Shown piece after piece: positions 1 to 5,671 of a stretch of DNA of 6,326 bases. The notes below the pieces were generated by a model that was not told where the DNA came from, ran no database searches, and was given only the letters and a program-made list of their open reading frames with translations. The position numbers were made by a program, and so were the translations under genes. The stretch's first letter is position 1, and each line of letters opens with the position of its first letter. This DNA is from Savagea sp. (lineage in GTDB: Bacteria > Bacillota > Bacilli > Bacillales_A > Planococcaceae), in the NCBI GenBank assembly GCA_030147435.1, contig JASKZX010000030.1:1-6326 (forward strand), read 5' to 3'.

Positions 1-147
1 TTAATTTAAGAGATTAGCTAAAAATTTATCTCTTTGTCTAATGATATTATTAACTTTTGCTTGTTTAAATTAAGAAGGGCCTACATTTTTTTTATCTATA
101 AATCCTACAGTAAGCGACTCTAAAAAATCAGCATGTTTTTCCATCAT
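1..147 (-). pseudogene. Possible broken 5' end of a DUF3427-type helicase gene (partial, at window edge)
   Basis: A reading frame starts with two consecutive ATG codons (147-142), overlapping the last 20 nt of the NUDIX gene, and runs 25 codons to a TAA at 70-72. The same frame then stays open to a second TAA at 1-3. The peptide contains FLESLTVGFIDKKNVGPS, and just after the stop FKQAKVNN. From memory this resembles the N-terminus of DUF3427-containing DEAD/DEAH helicases with a phospholipase-D-like domain, which begin with a 'SL..GFIDK....FKP.LL.NN' pattern; I could not run a search. The expected continuation (a V-L-x-x-I-x-x-E-L helix and an F-S-V-A-F strand) is absent, so the gene seems truncated by a stop plus a deletion or rearrangement. 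The stretch is clearly more AT-rich than the genes upstream. No good Shine-Dalgarno precedes the ATG pair, so translation would depend on coupling to the NUDIX gene. It could also be chance coding in a 3' flank. Confidence 0.35.
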
Positions 148-550
148 GAGAGACACTACTTTCTTTTTGCAATTTTTGTACAGCAGGAATATCTGCCGGT
201 GCCCATTTTAATTCGTGCAAACGTTCAATCGGCACCCAACGAAATTCAGCATGTTCTCGATTGATTGGCTTTCCTTCGACAATGGAAGCGTGAAACGTCT
301 CTAAACGCACGATCACTTTTTCATATTCATACGTCGTATCTTCTACTTGATCGTACACTTGAATCGTACAATTTAACTCCTCTTGAATTTCACGGATTAA
401 TGCTTCTTCTTTTGATTCTCCTTTTTCGATTTTCCCACCTGGAAACTCCCACATATTCGGTTGTGTCATTTCAGATGATCGTAAAGCACAAAGTAGATCA
501 CCATTACTTCGTGCAATGACTGCCGCGACAACATGTACTTGTTTTTTCAT
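128..550 (-). CDS. NUDIX hydrolase, MutT/NudG-like (deoxy)nucleoside triphosphate pyrophosphohydrolase
   Basis: A 140-residue single-domain protein, the usual size of MutT-type NUDIX enzymes. These hydrolyse (deoxy)nucleoside triphosphates, often oxidised or modified ones, to the monophosphate and pyrophosphate in the cytosol. The NUDIX box runs from G39 through E45 to R53-E54 and E57-E58, the metal-binding glutamates, so the enzyme looks active. WEFPGGK (34-40) before the box and KWAPADIPA (115-123) near the C-terminus are typical of the MutT/NudG subgroup. The usual glycine after the two glutamates is N60 (EELNC), a variant I have seen in this subgroup. The start at 550 is chosen because AAGGAG lies 8 nt upstream; the frame is open to a GTG at 610, but that start lacks a ribosome site and lies in the putative promoter. 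The gene lies beyond the pnp terminator, so it is probably its own unit. The substrate (8-oxo-dGTP, modified dCTP or other) cannot be read from the sequence. Confidence 0.9.
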   Translation of the reverse strand: MKKQVHVVAAVIARSNGDLLCALRSSEMTQPNMWEFPGGKIEKGESKEEALIREIQEELNCTIQVYDQVEDTTYEYEKVIVRLETFHASIVEGKPINREHAEFRWVPIERLHELKWAPADIPAVQKLQKESSVSHDGKTC

Positions 551-581
551 AAATCCTTCTCCTTTTTTCATAATTGGATTT

Positions 582-610
582 AGTGTAGCACGCGCCGCTA
601 TCAGGATCAC
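582..610 (-). promoter_or_regulatory. Putative promoter of the NUDIX gene
   Basis: On the minus strand, -35 GTGATC (605-610, weak, 3/6) is followed after 17 nt by -10 TACACT (582-587, 4/6) with the extended -10 TG one base upstream (TGCTACACT). Transcription would start near 575, leaving a short leader of about 25 nt before the ATG at 550. It sits between the pnp terminator and the gene, where a promoter is needed. The 13-mer TGCTACACTAAAT recurs with one change at the candidate pnp promoter, which raises its credibility. Confidence 0.35.
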
Positions 611-639
611 CTAATTTGCTGCATATTGGAAATCAACAT

Positions 640-674
640 AAAAAAATGACGTGTAGTTTACACTACATCGTCAT
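640..674 (-). terminator. Rho-independent terminator after pnp
   Basis: On the minus strand ATGACG, a bulged A, then TGTAGT, a GTAA loop, ACTACA and CGTCAT form a 12-bp stem with one bulge, followed by seven T. It begins 9 nt after the pnp stop codon. It separates the conserved translation/RNA block from the accessory NUDIX gene. Confidence 0.9.
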
Positions 675-682
675 CTTTCAAC

Positions 683-2794
683 TTACTTCTCTTCTTTTTT
701 CTCACGTTCTTCTTTTAATACTGCTTTACGTGATAAGTTGACACGTCCTCGATTATCAACTTCAATTACTTTTACGAGTACTTCATCACCCATTTTTAAA
801 ACGTCTTCTACTTTTTCTGTACGTTTTTCTTGGATTTCTGAAATGTGAAGTAAACCGTCTTGTCCTGGGAAAATCTCGAGGAATGCTCCGAATTTTTCAA
901 TTCGTTTTACTTTTCCTAAATAATATTCGCCGACTTTTGCTTCACGCACAATATTTTCAATAATTTCTTGTGCTTTTGCGTTCATTTCAGCGTCTACTGA
1001 TGAAATGTAAATCGTACCGTCTTGCTCTGTATCGATTTTAACACCTGTTTCATCAATAATTTTGTTAATGACTTTACCGCCAGGCCCAATGACTTCACGG
1101 ATTTTGTCTGGGTCAATTTGCATACGTTCGATTTTCGGTGCATAAGCAGACAATGTTTCACGTGGAGTATCAATTGCTTCTGCCATTTTTCCTAAAATGA
1201 ATAAACGTCCTTGACGTGCTTGCTCAAGTGCTTCTGTTAAAATATCACTTGATAAACCGTCAATTTTAATATCCATTTGAAGCGCAGTAATTCCTTTTTC
1301 AGTACCTGCTACTTTAAAGTCCATATCTCCTAAGAAGTCTTCCATTCCTTGGATATCTGTAAGGACTGAATAATGTTCGCCTTCTTTAATAAGTCCCATC
1401 GCAATTCCTGCAACTGGTGCTTTTAAAGGAACTCCCGCATCCATCATCGCCATTGAAGATGCACAGATTGATGCTTGTGAAGAAGAACCGTTTGATTCTA
1501 ACACTTCAGCAACACAACGAATCGCATATGGGAATGCTTCTTCATCTGGAAGGACTGCTAAAAGTGCACGTTCACCAAGTGCTCCGTGACCAATTTCACG
1601 GCGTCCCGGTCCACGAACAGGTCCTGTTTCACCGACTGAGTAGTTCGGGAAGTTGTAATGGTGCATGAAGCGTTTTTCGTCCTCTAACCCGAGCCCGTCG
1701 ATCATTTGCGCTTCTCCGAGTGGTCCTAATGTACAAACACTTAATGCTTGTGTTTGACCACGTGTGAAAAGTCCTGACCCGTGCGTACGTGGAAGCATAT
1801 TCACTTCTGTGTCAATCGGACGAATCTCATCTGGTTTTCGGCCGTCTGGACGAATTTTTTCTTCTGTAATTAAGCGACGTACTTCATCTTTTACGATATC
1901 ATCTAAAGCAGTTGTTACATGCTTCATAATGAGTTCGTCTTCTTCTGCGCGCTCTTCAAATGCAGCAATCACTTCGTCCTTTACTTCATCAATAGCTGCT
2001 TCACGTGCGAGCTTTTCTTCTGTTTGAATCGCTTCGATCATACGTGCTTCCGCCATCTCTAATACTTCTGCACGAATTTCTTCATCTACTTCGAATAAGT
2101 CGAATGTTACTTTCTCTTTTCCAACTTTTTCAGTAATTTCTTCTTGGAATTCAATTAATCGAACGATTTCTTTATGACCGAATAAAATCGCATCTAAAAC
2201 GACTTCTTCAGATACTTCATTCGCACCTGCTTCTACCATGTTAATCGCATCTTTTGTACCTGCAACGATTAAGTCTAAATCACCTGCTTCTAATTGCTCA
2301 GGTGTTGGGTTTACGACAAACTCACCATCGACACGACCAATTTGCACTCCCGCAATCGGCCCATCAAACGGAATGTCTGAAATACATAAAGCAATCGAAG
2401 CACCTAACATCGCTGCCATTTCAGGTGATGCTTCTTGATCAACTGATAAAACAGTTGTCATAATTTGAACGTCATTACGGAACCCTTCTGGGAATAACGG
2501 ACGAATCGGACGGTCAATTAAACGGCTCGTTAAAGTCGCATGCTCTGATGGACGACCTTCTCGTTTAATAAACCCTCCTGGAATTTTACCGACTGCATAT
2601 TGACGCTCTTCATAATTCACTGTAAGTGGGAAGAAATCTAATCCACGTGGTTCTTTTGATGCAACAGCTGTTGCAAGAACTGCTGTTTCTCCATAACGGA
2701 TAAGTGCTGAACCATTTGCTTGTTTTGCAAGTTGTCCTGTTTCAATCACTAATGGACGACCTGCCCAATCAAGCTCAAATACTTGTTTACTCAT
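683..2794 (-). CDS. pnp: Polyribonucleotide nucleotidyltransferase (PNPase)
   Basis: A 703-residue phosphorolytic 3'-to-5' exoribonuclease, full length for the family (E. coli about 711, B. subtilis about 705). It degrades mRNA to nucleoside diphosphates and forms a trimeric ring in the cytosol; in Bacillus it is the main mRNA 3' exonuclease and associates with RNase Y. Domains in order: first RNase PH-like core (about 10-145) with the RNA-contacting loop [10 protein letters not shown] (73-82); an all-helical linker (about 150-310), rich in Glu/Lys/Arg; second RNase PH-like core (about 313-545) with the phosphate-binding NGSSSQ (435-440) and catalytic D486, D492 and K494 in [13 protein letters not shown] domain (about 553-615) with the GxxG loop in IGPGGK (569-574); S1 domain (about 620-690); and a short Lys/Glu tail. 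All key residues are present. The start at 2794 follows AGGAG with 7-nt spacing. It lies downstream of rpsO, the classic order, but the rpsO terminator between them suggests pnp is at least partly expressed from its own leader. Confidence 0.98.
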   Translation of the reverse strand: MSKQVFELDWAGRPLVIETGQLAKQANGSALIRYGETAVLATAVASKEPRGLDFFPLTVNYEERQYAVGKIPGGFIKREGRPSEHATLTSRLIDRPIRPLFPEGFRNDVQIMTTVLSVDQEASPEMAAMLGASIALCISDIPFDGPIAGVQIGRVDGEFVVNPTPEQLEAGDLDLIVAGTKDAINMVEAGANEVSEEVVLDAILFGHKEIVRLIEFQEEITEKVGKEKVTFDLFEVDEEIRAEVLEMAEARMIEAIQTEEKLAREAAIDEVKDEVIAAFEERAEEDELIMKHVTTALDDIVKDEVRRLITEEKIRPDGRKPDEIRPIDTEVNMLPRTHGSGLFTRGQTQALSVCTLGPLGEAQMIDGLGLEDEKRFMHHYNFPNYSVGETGPVRGPGRREIGHGALGERALLAVLPDEEAFPYAIRCVAEVLESNGSSSQASICASSMAMMDAGVPLKAPVAGIAMGLIKEGEHYSVLTDIQGMEDFLGDMDFKVAGTEKGITALQMDIKIDGLSSDILTEALEQARQGRLFILGKMAEAIDTPRETLSAYAPKIERMQIDPDKIREVIGPGGKVINKIIDETGVKIDTEQDGTIYISSVDAEMNAKAQEIIENIVREAKVGEYYLGKVKRIEKFGAFLEIFPGQDGLLHISEIQEKRTEKVEDVLKMGDEVLVKVIEVDNRGRVNLSRKAVLKEEREKKEEK

Positions 2795-2824
2795 AATCGT
2801 TCTCCTCTCTATATACCTAACGAA

Positions 2825-2841
2825 ACACTATCATTTAGTGT
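2825..2841 (-). repeat. Inverted repeat in the pnp leader (ACACTA-N5-TAGTGT)
   Basis: A perfect 6-bp inverted repeat with a 5-nt centre, 31 nt upstream of the pnp start codon. It overlaps the candidate -10 element and expected start site, so it could be an operator for a protein. It could also be a small hairpin at the 5' end of the pnp mRNA if transcription begins further upstream. With only six pairs it may also be chance. Confidence 0.35.
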
Positions 2842-2866
2842 AACAAAAAATGAGGCGTTTTGCGAA
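2837..2866 (-). promoter_or_regulatory. Candidate promoter for pnp
   Basis: On the minus strand, -35 TTCGCA (2861-2866, 4/6) lies 18 nt upstream of -10 TACACT (2837-2842, 4/6), which carries an extended TG (TGTTACACT). Transcription would begin near 2830 and give a leader of about 36 nt with the AGGAG site. A weaker alternative is TATAAA at 2902-2907, which has only a T run at the -35 position. The main candidate sits between the rpsO terminator and pnp and shares TGNTACACTAAAT with the NUDIX promoter. Confidence 0.35.
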
Positions 2867-2878
2867 ATTTCTTTCGCA
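2861..2878 (-). repeat. 7-bp perfect hairpin between rpsO and pnp
   Basis: On the minus strand TGCGAAA and TTTCGCA form a perfect 7-bp stem around a GAAA tetraloop. No T run follows at once on this strand (AAACGCCTCA intervenes before TTTTTT), so it is not a standard terminator. It overlaps the candidate -35 of pnp. It could be a processing site in an rpsO-pnp readthrough transcript or a protein-binding palindrome. Confidence 0.4.
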
Positions 2879-2904
2879 CACTCTTTTTTTCTTTCACTCT
2901 TTTT
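2879..2904 (-). repeat. Two 10-bp direct repeats in a purine-rich tract
   Basis: AAAAAGAGTG occurs twice on the minus strand (plus-strand 2895-2904 and 2879-2888), 16 bp apart start to start, within an A/G-rich run just upstream of the 7-bp hairpin. In low-complexity DNA this may be chance or slippage. I see no ORF or known motif that explains it. Confidence 0.4.
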
Positions 2905-2924
2905 ATATTTTGAATATTTCTATC

Positions 2925-2950
2925 AAAAAAAGCGGGCGATTGCCCGCTTT
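2925..2950 (-). terminator. Rho-independent terminator after rpsO
   Basis: On the minus strand AAAGCGGGC, a loop AATC, then GCCCGCTTT form a perfect 9-bp GC-rich stem leading into a run of seven T. It begins 11 nt after the rpsO stop. It should end or reduce transcription into pnp. Confidence 0.92.
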
Positions 2951-2961
2951 GTAAGTACTTA

Positions 2962-3231
2962 TTAACGACGTAAGCCAAGTTTCGCGATAATGTCGCGGTA
3001 ACGTTGAACTTCGTTTTCACGTAAATATTTTAAGAGACGACGACGTGTTCCGATCATCGTATAAAGTCCACGACGTGAGTGGTGGTCTTTCTTATGTGTA
3101 CGTAAATGTTCGTTTAAGTTGTTGATTTGCTCCGTAAGGATAGCGATCTGTACTTCTGCAGATCCTGTATCGTTTTCGTGTACGCGGTATTGTTCAATAA
3201 TCTCCGCTTTACGTTCTGTTGTCATTGCCAT
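2962..3231 (-). CDS. rpsO: 30S ribosomal protein S15
   Basis: An 89-residue protein, exactly the family's usual length. S15 binds the central domain of 16S rRNA early in 30S assembly and contributes to an intersubunit bridge. The four-helix fold and its hallmark [10 protein letters not shown] (46-55) are intact, as are the N-terminal NDTGSAEVQ (20-28) and the C-terminal LGLRR. The start at 3231 is chosen because it gives the standard MAMTTERK N-terminus and is preceded by AGGAGGTGAT, a near-perfect anti-16S match with GGAGG 8 nt from the ATG; the frame is open 15 codons further up, but that extension would run through the ribosome site. It follows ribF by 126 nt, has its own promoter and leader, and is closed by a strong terminator. 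S15 represses its own translation in several bacteria, which the leader here may reflect. Confidence 0.98.
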   Translation of the reverse strand: MAMTTERKAEIIEQYRVHENDTGSAEVQIAILTEQINNLNEHLRTHKKDHHSRRGLYTMIGTRRRLLKYLRENEVQRYRDIIAKLGLRR

Positions 3232-3318
3232 CCTTATCACCTCCTGTAATATAAAATATCCCCTATTTCCGAGCAAGCGATGGTGAGTCGACTAGCCAAG
3301 AAAAGGTTCTTTCAAACA
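3232..3318 (-). promoter_or_regulatory. rpsO 5' leader, candidate S15 autoregulatory RNA
   Basis: About 88 nt lie between the predicted rpsO start site (near 3319) and the ATG, long for a simple leader. rpsO leaders that bind S15 and repress translation are established in E. coli and Geobacillus stearothermophilus, with different structures in different lineages. This leader contains the self-complementary AGTCGACT and C-rich and G-rich segments (AACCTTTTC, AATAGGGG) upstream of the ribosome site. I could not derive a convincing unique fold by hand, so the call rests mainly on position and length. Confidence 0.3.
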
Positions 3319-3325
3319 CTTCATT

Positions 3326-3354
3326 AATATATCATGCCTTCTGAAAAAGTGCAA
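3326..3354 (-). promoter_or_regulatory. Putative sigma-A promoter of rpsO
   Basis: On the minus strand -35 TTGCAC (3349-3354, the critical TTG conserved) is followed after exactly 17 nt by -10 TATATT (3326-3331, 5/6) with an extended TG (TGATATATT). The start site would be near 3319. It lies immediately after the ribF stop codon, with no terminator between, so rpsO can be read both from here and by readthrough from ribF. Confidence 0.6.
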
Positions 3355-3357
3355 ATA

Positions 3358-4293
3358 TTAATCTTCATTTTTGAAAAGCTCAATCGCTTTTTCTTTATCC
3401 GCTGCAATTTGTGCTACTAAAGCATCGACCCCATTAAACTTCATTTCATCCCGCAAACGATATTTCCAATCAACGGCAACTTTTTCTCCGTAAATCGTTT
3501 GATCAAACGATAAAATATGTACTTCAATCGATACTTCAGGTCCTGTTTCAAATGTAGGAACAACCCCGACATTACAAACTCCTTCAAATTTTTCATCACC
3601 GATCCATACGTGTACGGCATAAACGCCTTGTTTCGGCTGAACGTACTTCGAATCTACTTGTAAGTTTGCTGTCGGAAAACCGATCGTTCGTCCTCGTTTC
3701 GCTCCATCAATGACCGTTCCAATCGTACGGTAAGGACGTGCTAATAATAACTCTGCTTTTTCTACTTCGCCTTCTAATAACAATTGACGAATACGTGTCG
3801 ATGACACTTTTTCATCTCCAATTGTCACTTTTTCAACGGTTGTCGTCGTATAATCACCGTTTGCTAATGCTTTCATCTGCTTCATCGTACCTTCACCTTT
3901 GCGACCGAATGTAAAATCAAATCCTGCTGTCACATGTTGGACGTGAAGCCCTCGAATAAATGTATCGATAAACTCACTCGGTGTAAGAGATGCTAATGTC
4001 CAATCAAACGTTACAATAAATAGCACTTCTACACCTAGTTGTTCTAACTGACGAACTTTCTCTTCTAGTGGTGTTAAATAAAGAACCCCTTCTTCTTTAA
4101 ATAAATATGATGGATGCGGATCAAACGTCATCACTGCTGGGACGAGTGAACGTGCCTCTGCTGTTTTTACTGCCTGACGAATGACTGCTCGATGTCCTTT
4201 ATGAATCCCATCAAAAAAGCCGATTGCTAATGAATATTCATTAGTAATTGCTACGTCTAACTCGTCAGGGTAATGCAATTTCACAATTTCCAC
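3358..4293 (-). CDS. ribF: Bifunctional riboflavin kinase / FMN adenylyltransferase (FAD synthetase)
   Basis: A 311-residue cytosolic enzyme that phosphorylates riboflavin to FMN and adenylates FMN to FAD (called ribC in B. subtilis). The N-terminal adenylyltransferase domain (about 15-180) shows IGFFDGIHKGH (24-34), the nucleotidyl-transfer HxGH-type motif, and SSTRIRQLL (164-172). The C-terminal kinase domain (about 183-308) shows GRTIGFPTANL (201-211), with the PTAN that binds metal and substrate, NVGVVPTF (241-248) and VEVHIL (256-261... read as IEVHIL) with the probable catalytic glutamate E257. Both activities look intact. The start is GTG at 4293, with GGAGG only 5 nt upstream; the next in-frame GTG, three codons on, would be too far from the site. 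The gene begins 15 nt after the truB stop, so its ribosome site fills the whole gap and the two are surely cotranscribed. No FMN riboswitch precedes it; none is expected inside this operon. Confidence 0.96.
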   Translation of the reverse strand: MEIVKLHYPDELDVAITNEYSLAIGFFDGIHKGHRAVIRQAVKTAEARSLVPAVMTFDPHPSYLFKEEGVLYLTPLEEKVRQLEQLGVEVLFIVTFDWTLASLTPSEFIDTFIRGLHVQHVTAGFDFTFGRKGEGTMKQMKALANGDYTTTTVEKVTIGDEKVSSTRIRQLLLEGEVEKAELLLARPYRTIGTVIDGAKRGRTIGFPTANLQVDSKYVQPKQGVYAVHVWIGDEKFEGVCNVGVVPTFETGPEVSIEVHILSFDQTIYGEKVAVDWKYRLRDEMKFNGVDALVAQIAADKEKAIELFKNED

Positions 4294-4308
4294 TGTATCC
4301 TCCCTCTC

Positions 4309-5220
4309 TTACTTATTTAATGGAAACATTTTCGACGGTTTCATACGACCTTCTTTCGTCGGGTGGTTTTGATAAATGCCGATTGCTTTTCCATTAAATG
4401 CTACGACGATCTCATCGTGTGTTTTTAATAATGGATGCGCATCAAATACTTGACCATTACGGTAGAGCCATTCATCTTCTTCAGGTACTTCAACAAATGG
4501 GTAATCTGTCAACGCAGTCTCTAACGGCAATAATACGTCATCTAATGCATCTTGTTCAACGACTTCTTGTAATTGTTGCAATGTAACACAGTCTTCTTTA
4601 TGATACCCACCGGACTCTACACGAACGAGTGCAGACATATGAGCAGGATATCCTAATGCTTTTCCTATATCTACTGCTAATGTTCGGACATATGTTCCTT
4701 TACTGCAAGTCACACGAAATGCAAAAGATGGGTACACTCCTTCAAGAGCGTCTTCTCCATCTAATCGTTTTAATTCTCGAATATATACTTCTCGTGATGG
4801 ACGCTCCACTTCGATTCCTAAACGGGCATATTCATATAATCGACGACCATTTACACGAATTGCAGAATACATTGGTGGTGTTTGAACGATCTTTCCTGTC
4901 ATGTTTTGAAATACTTGTAATAACTCTTCATGTGGAATATGTTTCATCGTCGTATCTTCTTCAATTACTTTACCTGTACGATCTTCTGTTTCAGTCGCTT
5001 GACCGAGCGTTACTTCTGCTTCATACACTTTATCACTATCTAAAATAAAGGAAGCGAGTTTCGTCGCTTGACCGACACAAATAGGAAGAACTCCTTCGAC
5101 CTCAGGATCGAGTGTGCCTGTGTGTCCAACTTTTTTTATTCCGATGATTTTTCTCACTTTATATACGACGTCATGAGAAGTCATCCCTTTTTCTTTCCAA
5201 ATCGGAATAATCCCGTGCAT
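4309..5220 (-). CDS. truB: tRNA pseudouridine(55) synthase TruB
   Basis: A 303-residue protein, normal length (B. subtilis about 309). It isomerises U55 in the T-loop of nearly all tRNAs to pseudouridine, and the family also acts as a tRNA chaperone. The catalytic motif GHTGTLDPEVEGVLP (32-46) holds the nucleophile D38. The active-site tyrosine is Y66 in KVYEAE, and further TruB motifs are QTPPMYSAIRVNGRRLYEYA (113-132) and CSKGTYVRTLAVDIG (172-186). The C-terminal ~65 residues form the small PUA-like domain that helps bind the tRNA acceptor stem. The start at 5220 is preceded by AGGAGG with 7-nt spacing. It is followed by ribF after 15 nt. Upstream, an intrinsic-terminator-like hairpin separates it from rbfA, so its expression may depend on readthrough or on a promoter inside rbfA. 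Confidence 0.97.
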   Translation of the reverse strand: MHGIIPIWKEKGMTSHDVVYKVRKIIGIKKVGHTGTLDPEVEGVLPICVGQATKLASFILDSDKVYEAEVTLGQATETEDRTGKVIEEDTTMKHIPHEELLQVFQNMTGKIVQTPPMYSAIRVNGRRLYEYARLGIEVERPSREVYIRELKRLDGEDALEGVYPSFAFRVTCSKGTYVRTLAVDIGKALGYPAHMSALVRVESGGYHKEDCVTLQQLQEVVEQDALDDVLLPLETALTDYPFVEVPEEDEWLYRNGQVFDAHPLLKTHDEIVVAFNGKAIGIYQNHPTKEGRMKPSKMFPLNK

Positions 5221-5248
5221 CTTTATTCCTCCTATCTACAACGATATC

Positions 5249-5286
5249 AAAAAGGCGACGGACGCCTTGACGGGTCGTCGTCGCCT
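5249..5286 (-). terminator. Intra-operon terminator-like hairpin between rbfA and truB
   Basis: On the minus strand AGGCGACG pairs with CGTCGCCT (8 bp), and the stem extends inward through ACG/CGT (one bulged C) and CC/GG (one bulged A) to a CGTCAA loop. Four more T follow the terminal U of the stem. The GC-rich stem starts 5 nt after the rbfA stop codon. Only 15 nt separate the T run from the truB ribosome site, too little for a new promoter. The U tract is moderate, so partial termination is likely. The opposite strand also has a T run near the stem, so it may act weakly in both directions. Confidence 0.75.
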
Positions 5287-5291
5287 CCTTT

Positions 5292-5645
5292 TTATCGTTC
5301 GCGCTCTTCTTCTTTTAACTTGCGAATTAACTGTTCAATTCGATTTCCTTGCTCAATCGAATGATCGTATTCAAAGCGTAATTCAGGTACTTTATACATA
5401 CGAATTCGTTTACCGATTTCTGTACGTAAAAATCCTTTTGATTCTTCTAATCCTTGCATCGTACGAGCTCGTTCTTCATCTGTTCCGAGCACAGATACGA
5501 AGATTTTTGCTTCTTGCAATCCTTCTGTCACTTCTACATCTGTGACTGTCACGAAACCGACTTTAGGATTTTTTAATTTTTGATCAATAATTTTTCCTAA
5601 ATCTTGTTTCATCTGTTCTGCGACACGATTTGCACGTAATGACAT
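5292..5645 (-). CDS. rbfA: 30S ribosome-binding factor RbfA
   Basis: A 117-residue protein, the same length as the B. subtilis homologue. RbfA binds immature 30S subunits near the 5' helix of 16S rRNA and is needed for late maturation and cold adaptation. It is a single type-II KH-like domain: N-terminal helix MSLRANRVAEQMK, strand GFVTVTDVEVT (30-40), AKIFVSVLG (46-54), then the helix-kink-helix ESKGFLRTEIGKRIR (68-82), where the family carries an A/S-x-G in place of GxxG, and the final strand VPELRFEYD (86-94). The tail is charged. The start at 5645 is chosen because GAGGTGA lies 8 nt upstream; an in-frame GTG at 5654 overlaps that same ribosome site and would add three residues absent from homologues. 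It begins 26 nt after ylxP and ends at a terminator-like hairpin. Confidence 0.95.
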   Translation of the reverse strand: MSLRANRVAEQMKQDLGKIIDQKLKNPKVGFVTVTDVEVTEGLQEAKIFVSVLGTDEERARTMQGLEESKGFLRTEIGKRIRMYKVPELRFEYDHSIEQGNRIEQLIRKLKEEERER

Positions 5646-5671
5646 ATGTGTCACCTCGTTTCTCTTTCAAG

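Noticed and set aside
73..90. AGGGCCT plus T run on the plus strand as a terminator facing right
   Set aside because: The palindrome cannot form a stable hairpin with a loop, and no plus-strand gene precedes it.
551..610. Longer N-terminus for the NUDIX protein from a GTG at 610
   Set aside because: There is no ribosome site upstream of it, it covers the putative promoter, and the start at 550 has AAGGAG at good spacing.
1417..2463. Several plus-strand ORFs of 66-87 codons opposite pnp, one very serine-rich
   Set aside because: They lie antisense to the highly conserved pnp gene, resemble no family I know, and the serine-rich one is the mirror of a Glu/Lys/Arg-rich helical region of PNPase.
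2783..3020. Short ORFs on both strands across the rpsO-pnp gap (60 and 61 codons)
   Set aside because: They cross the rpsO terminator and leader elements, overlap conserved genes out of frame and have no family resemblance.
3232..3276. 15-residue N-terminal extension of S15
   Set aside because: It would translate through the AGGAGGTGAT site, and S15 is 89 residues in relatives.
4294..4308. FMN riboswitch or other regulatory leader before ribF
   Set aside because: Only 15 nt separate truB and ribF, filled by the ribosome binding site.
4629..5048. 139-codon plus-strand ORF
   Set aside because: It is fully antisense to truB, has low-complexity Leu/His composition and no recognisable domain.
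5068..5545. Two plus-strand ORFs (98 and 92 codons) across truB, the gap and rbfA
   Set aside because: They are shadows of rbfA and truB on the other strand, and they run through the terminator hairpin.
5646..5654. GTG start of rbfA three codons upstream
   Set aside because: It overlaps its own Shine-Dalgarno sequence; the ATG at 5645 gives the family-typical N-terminus.
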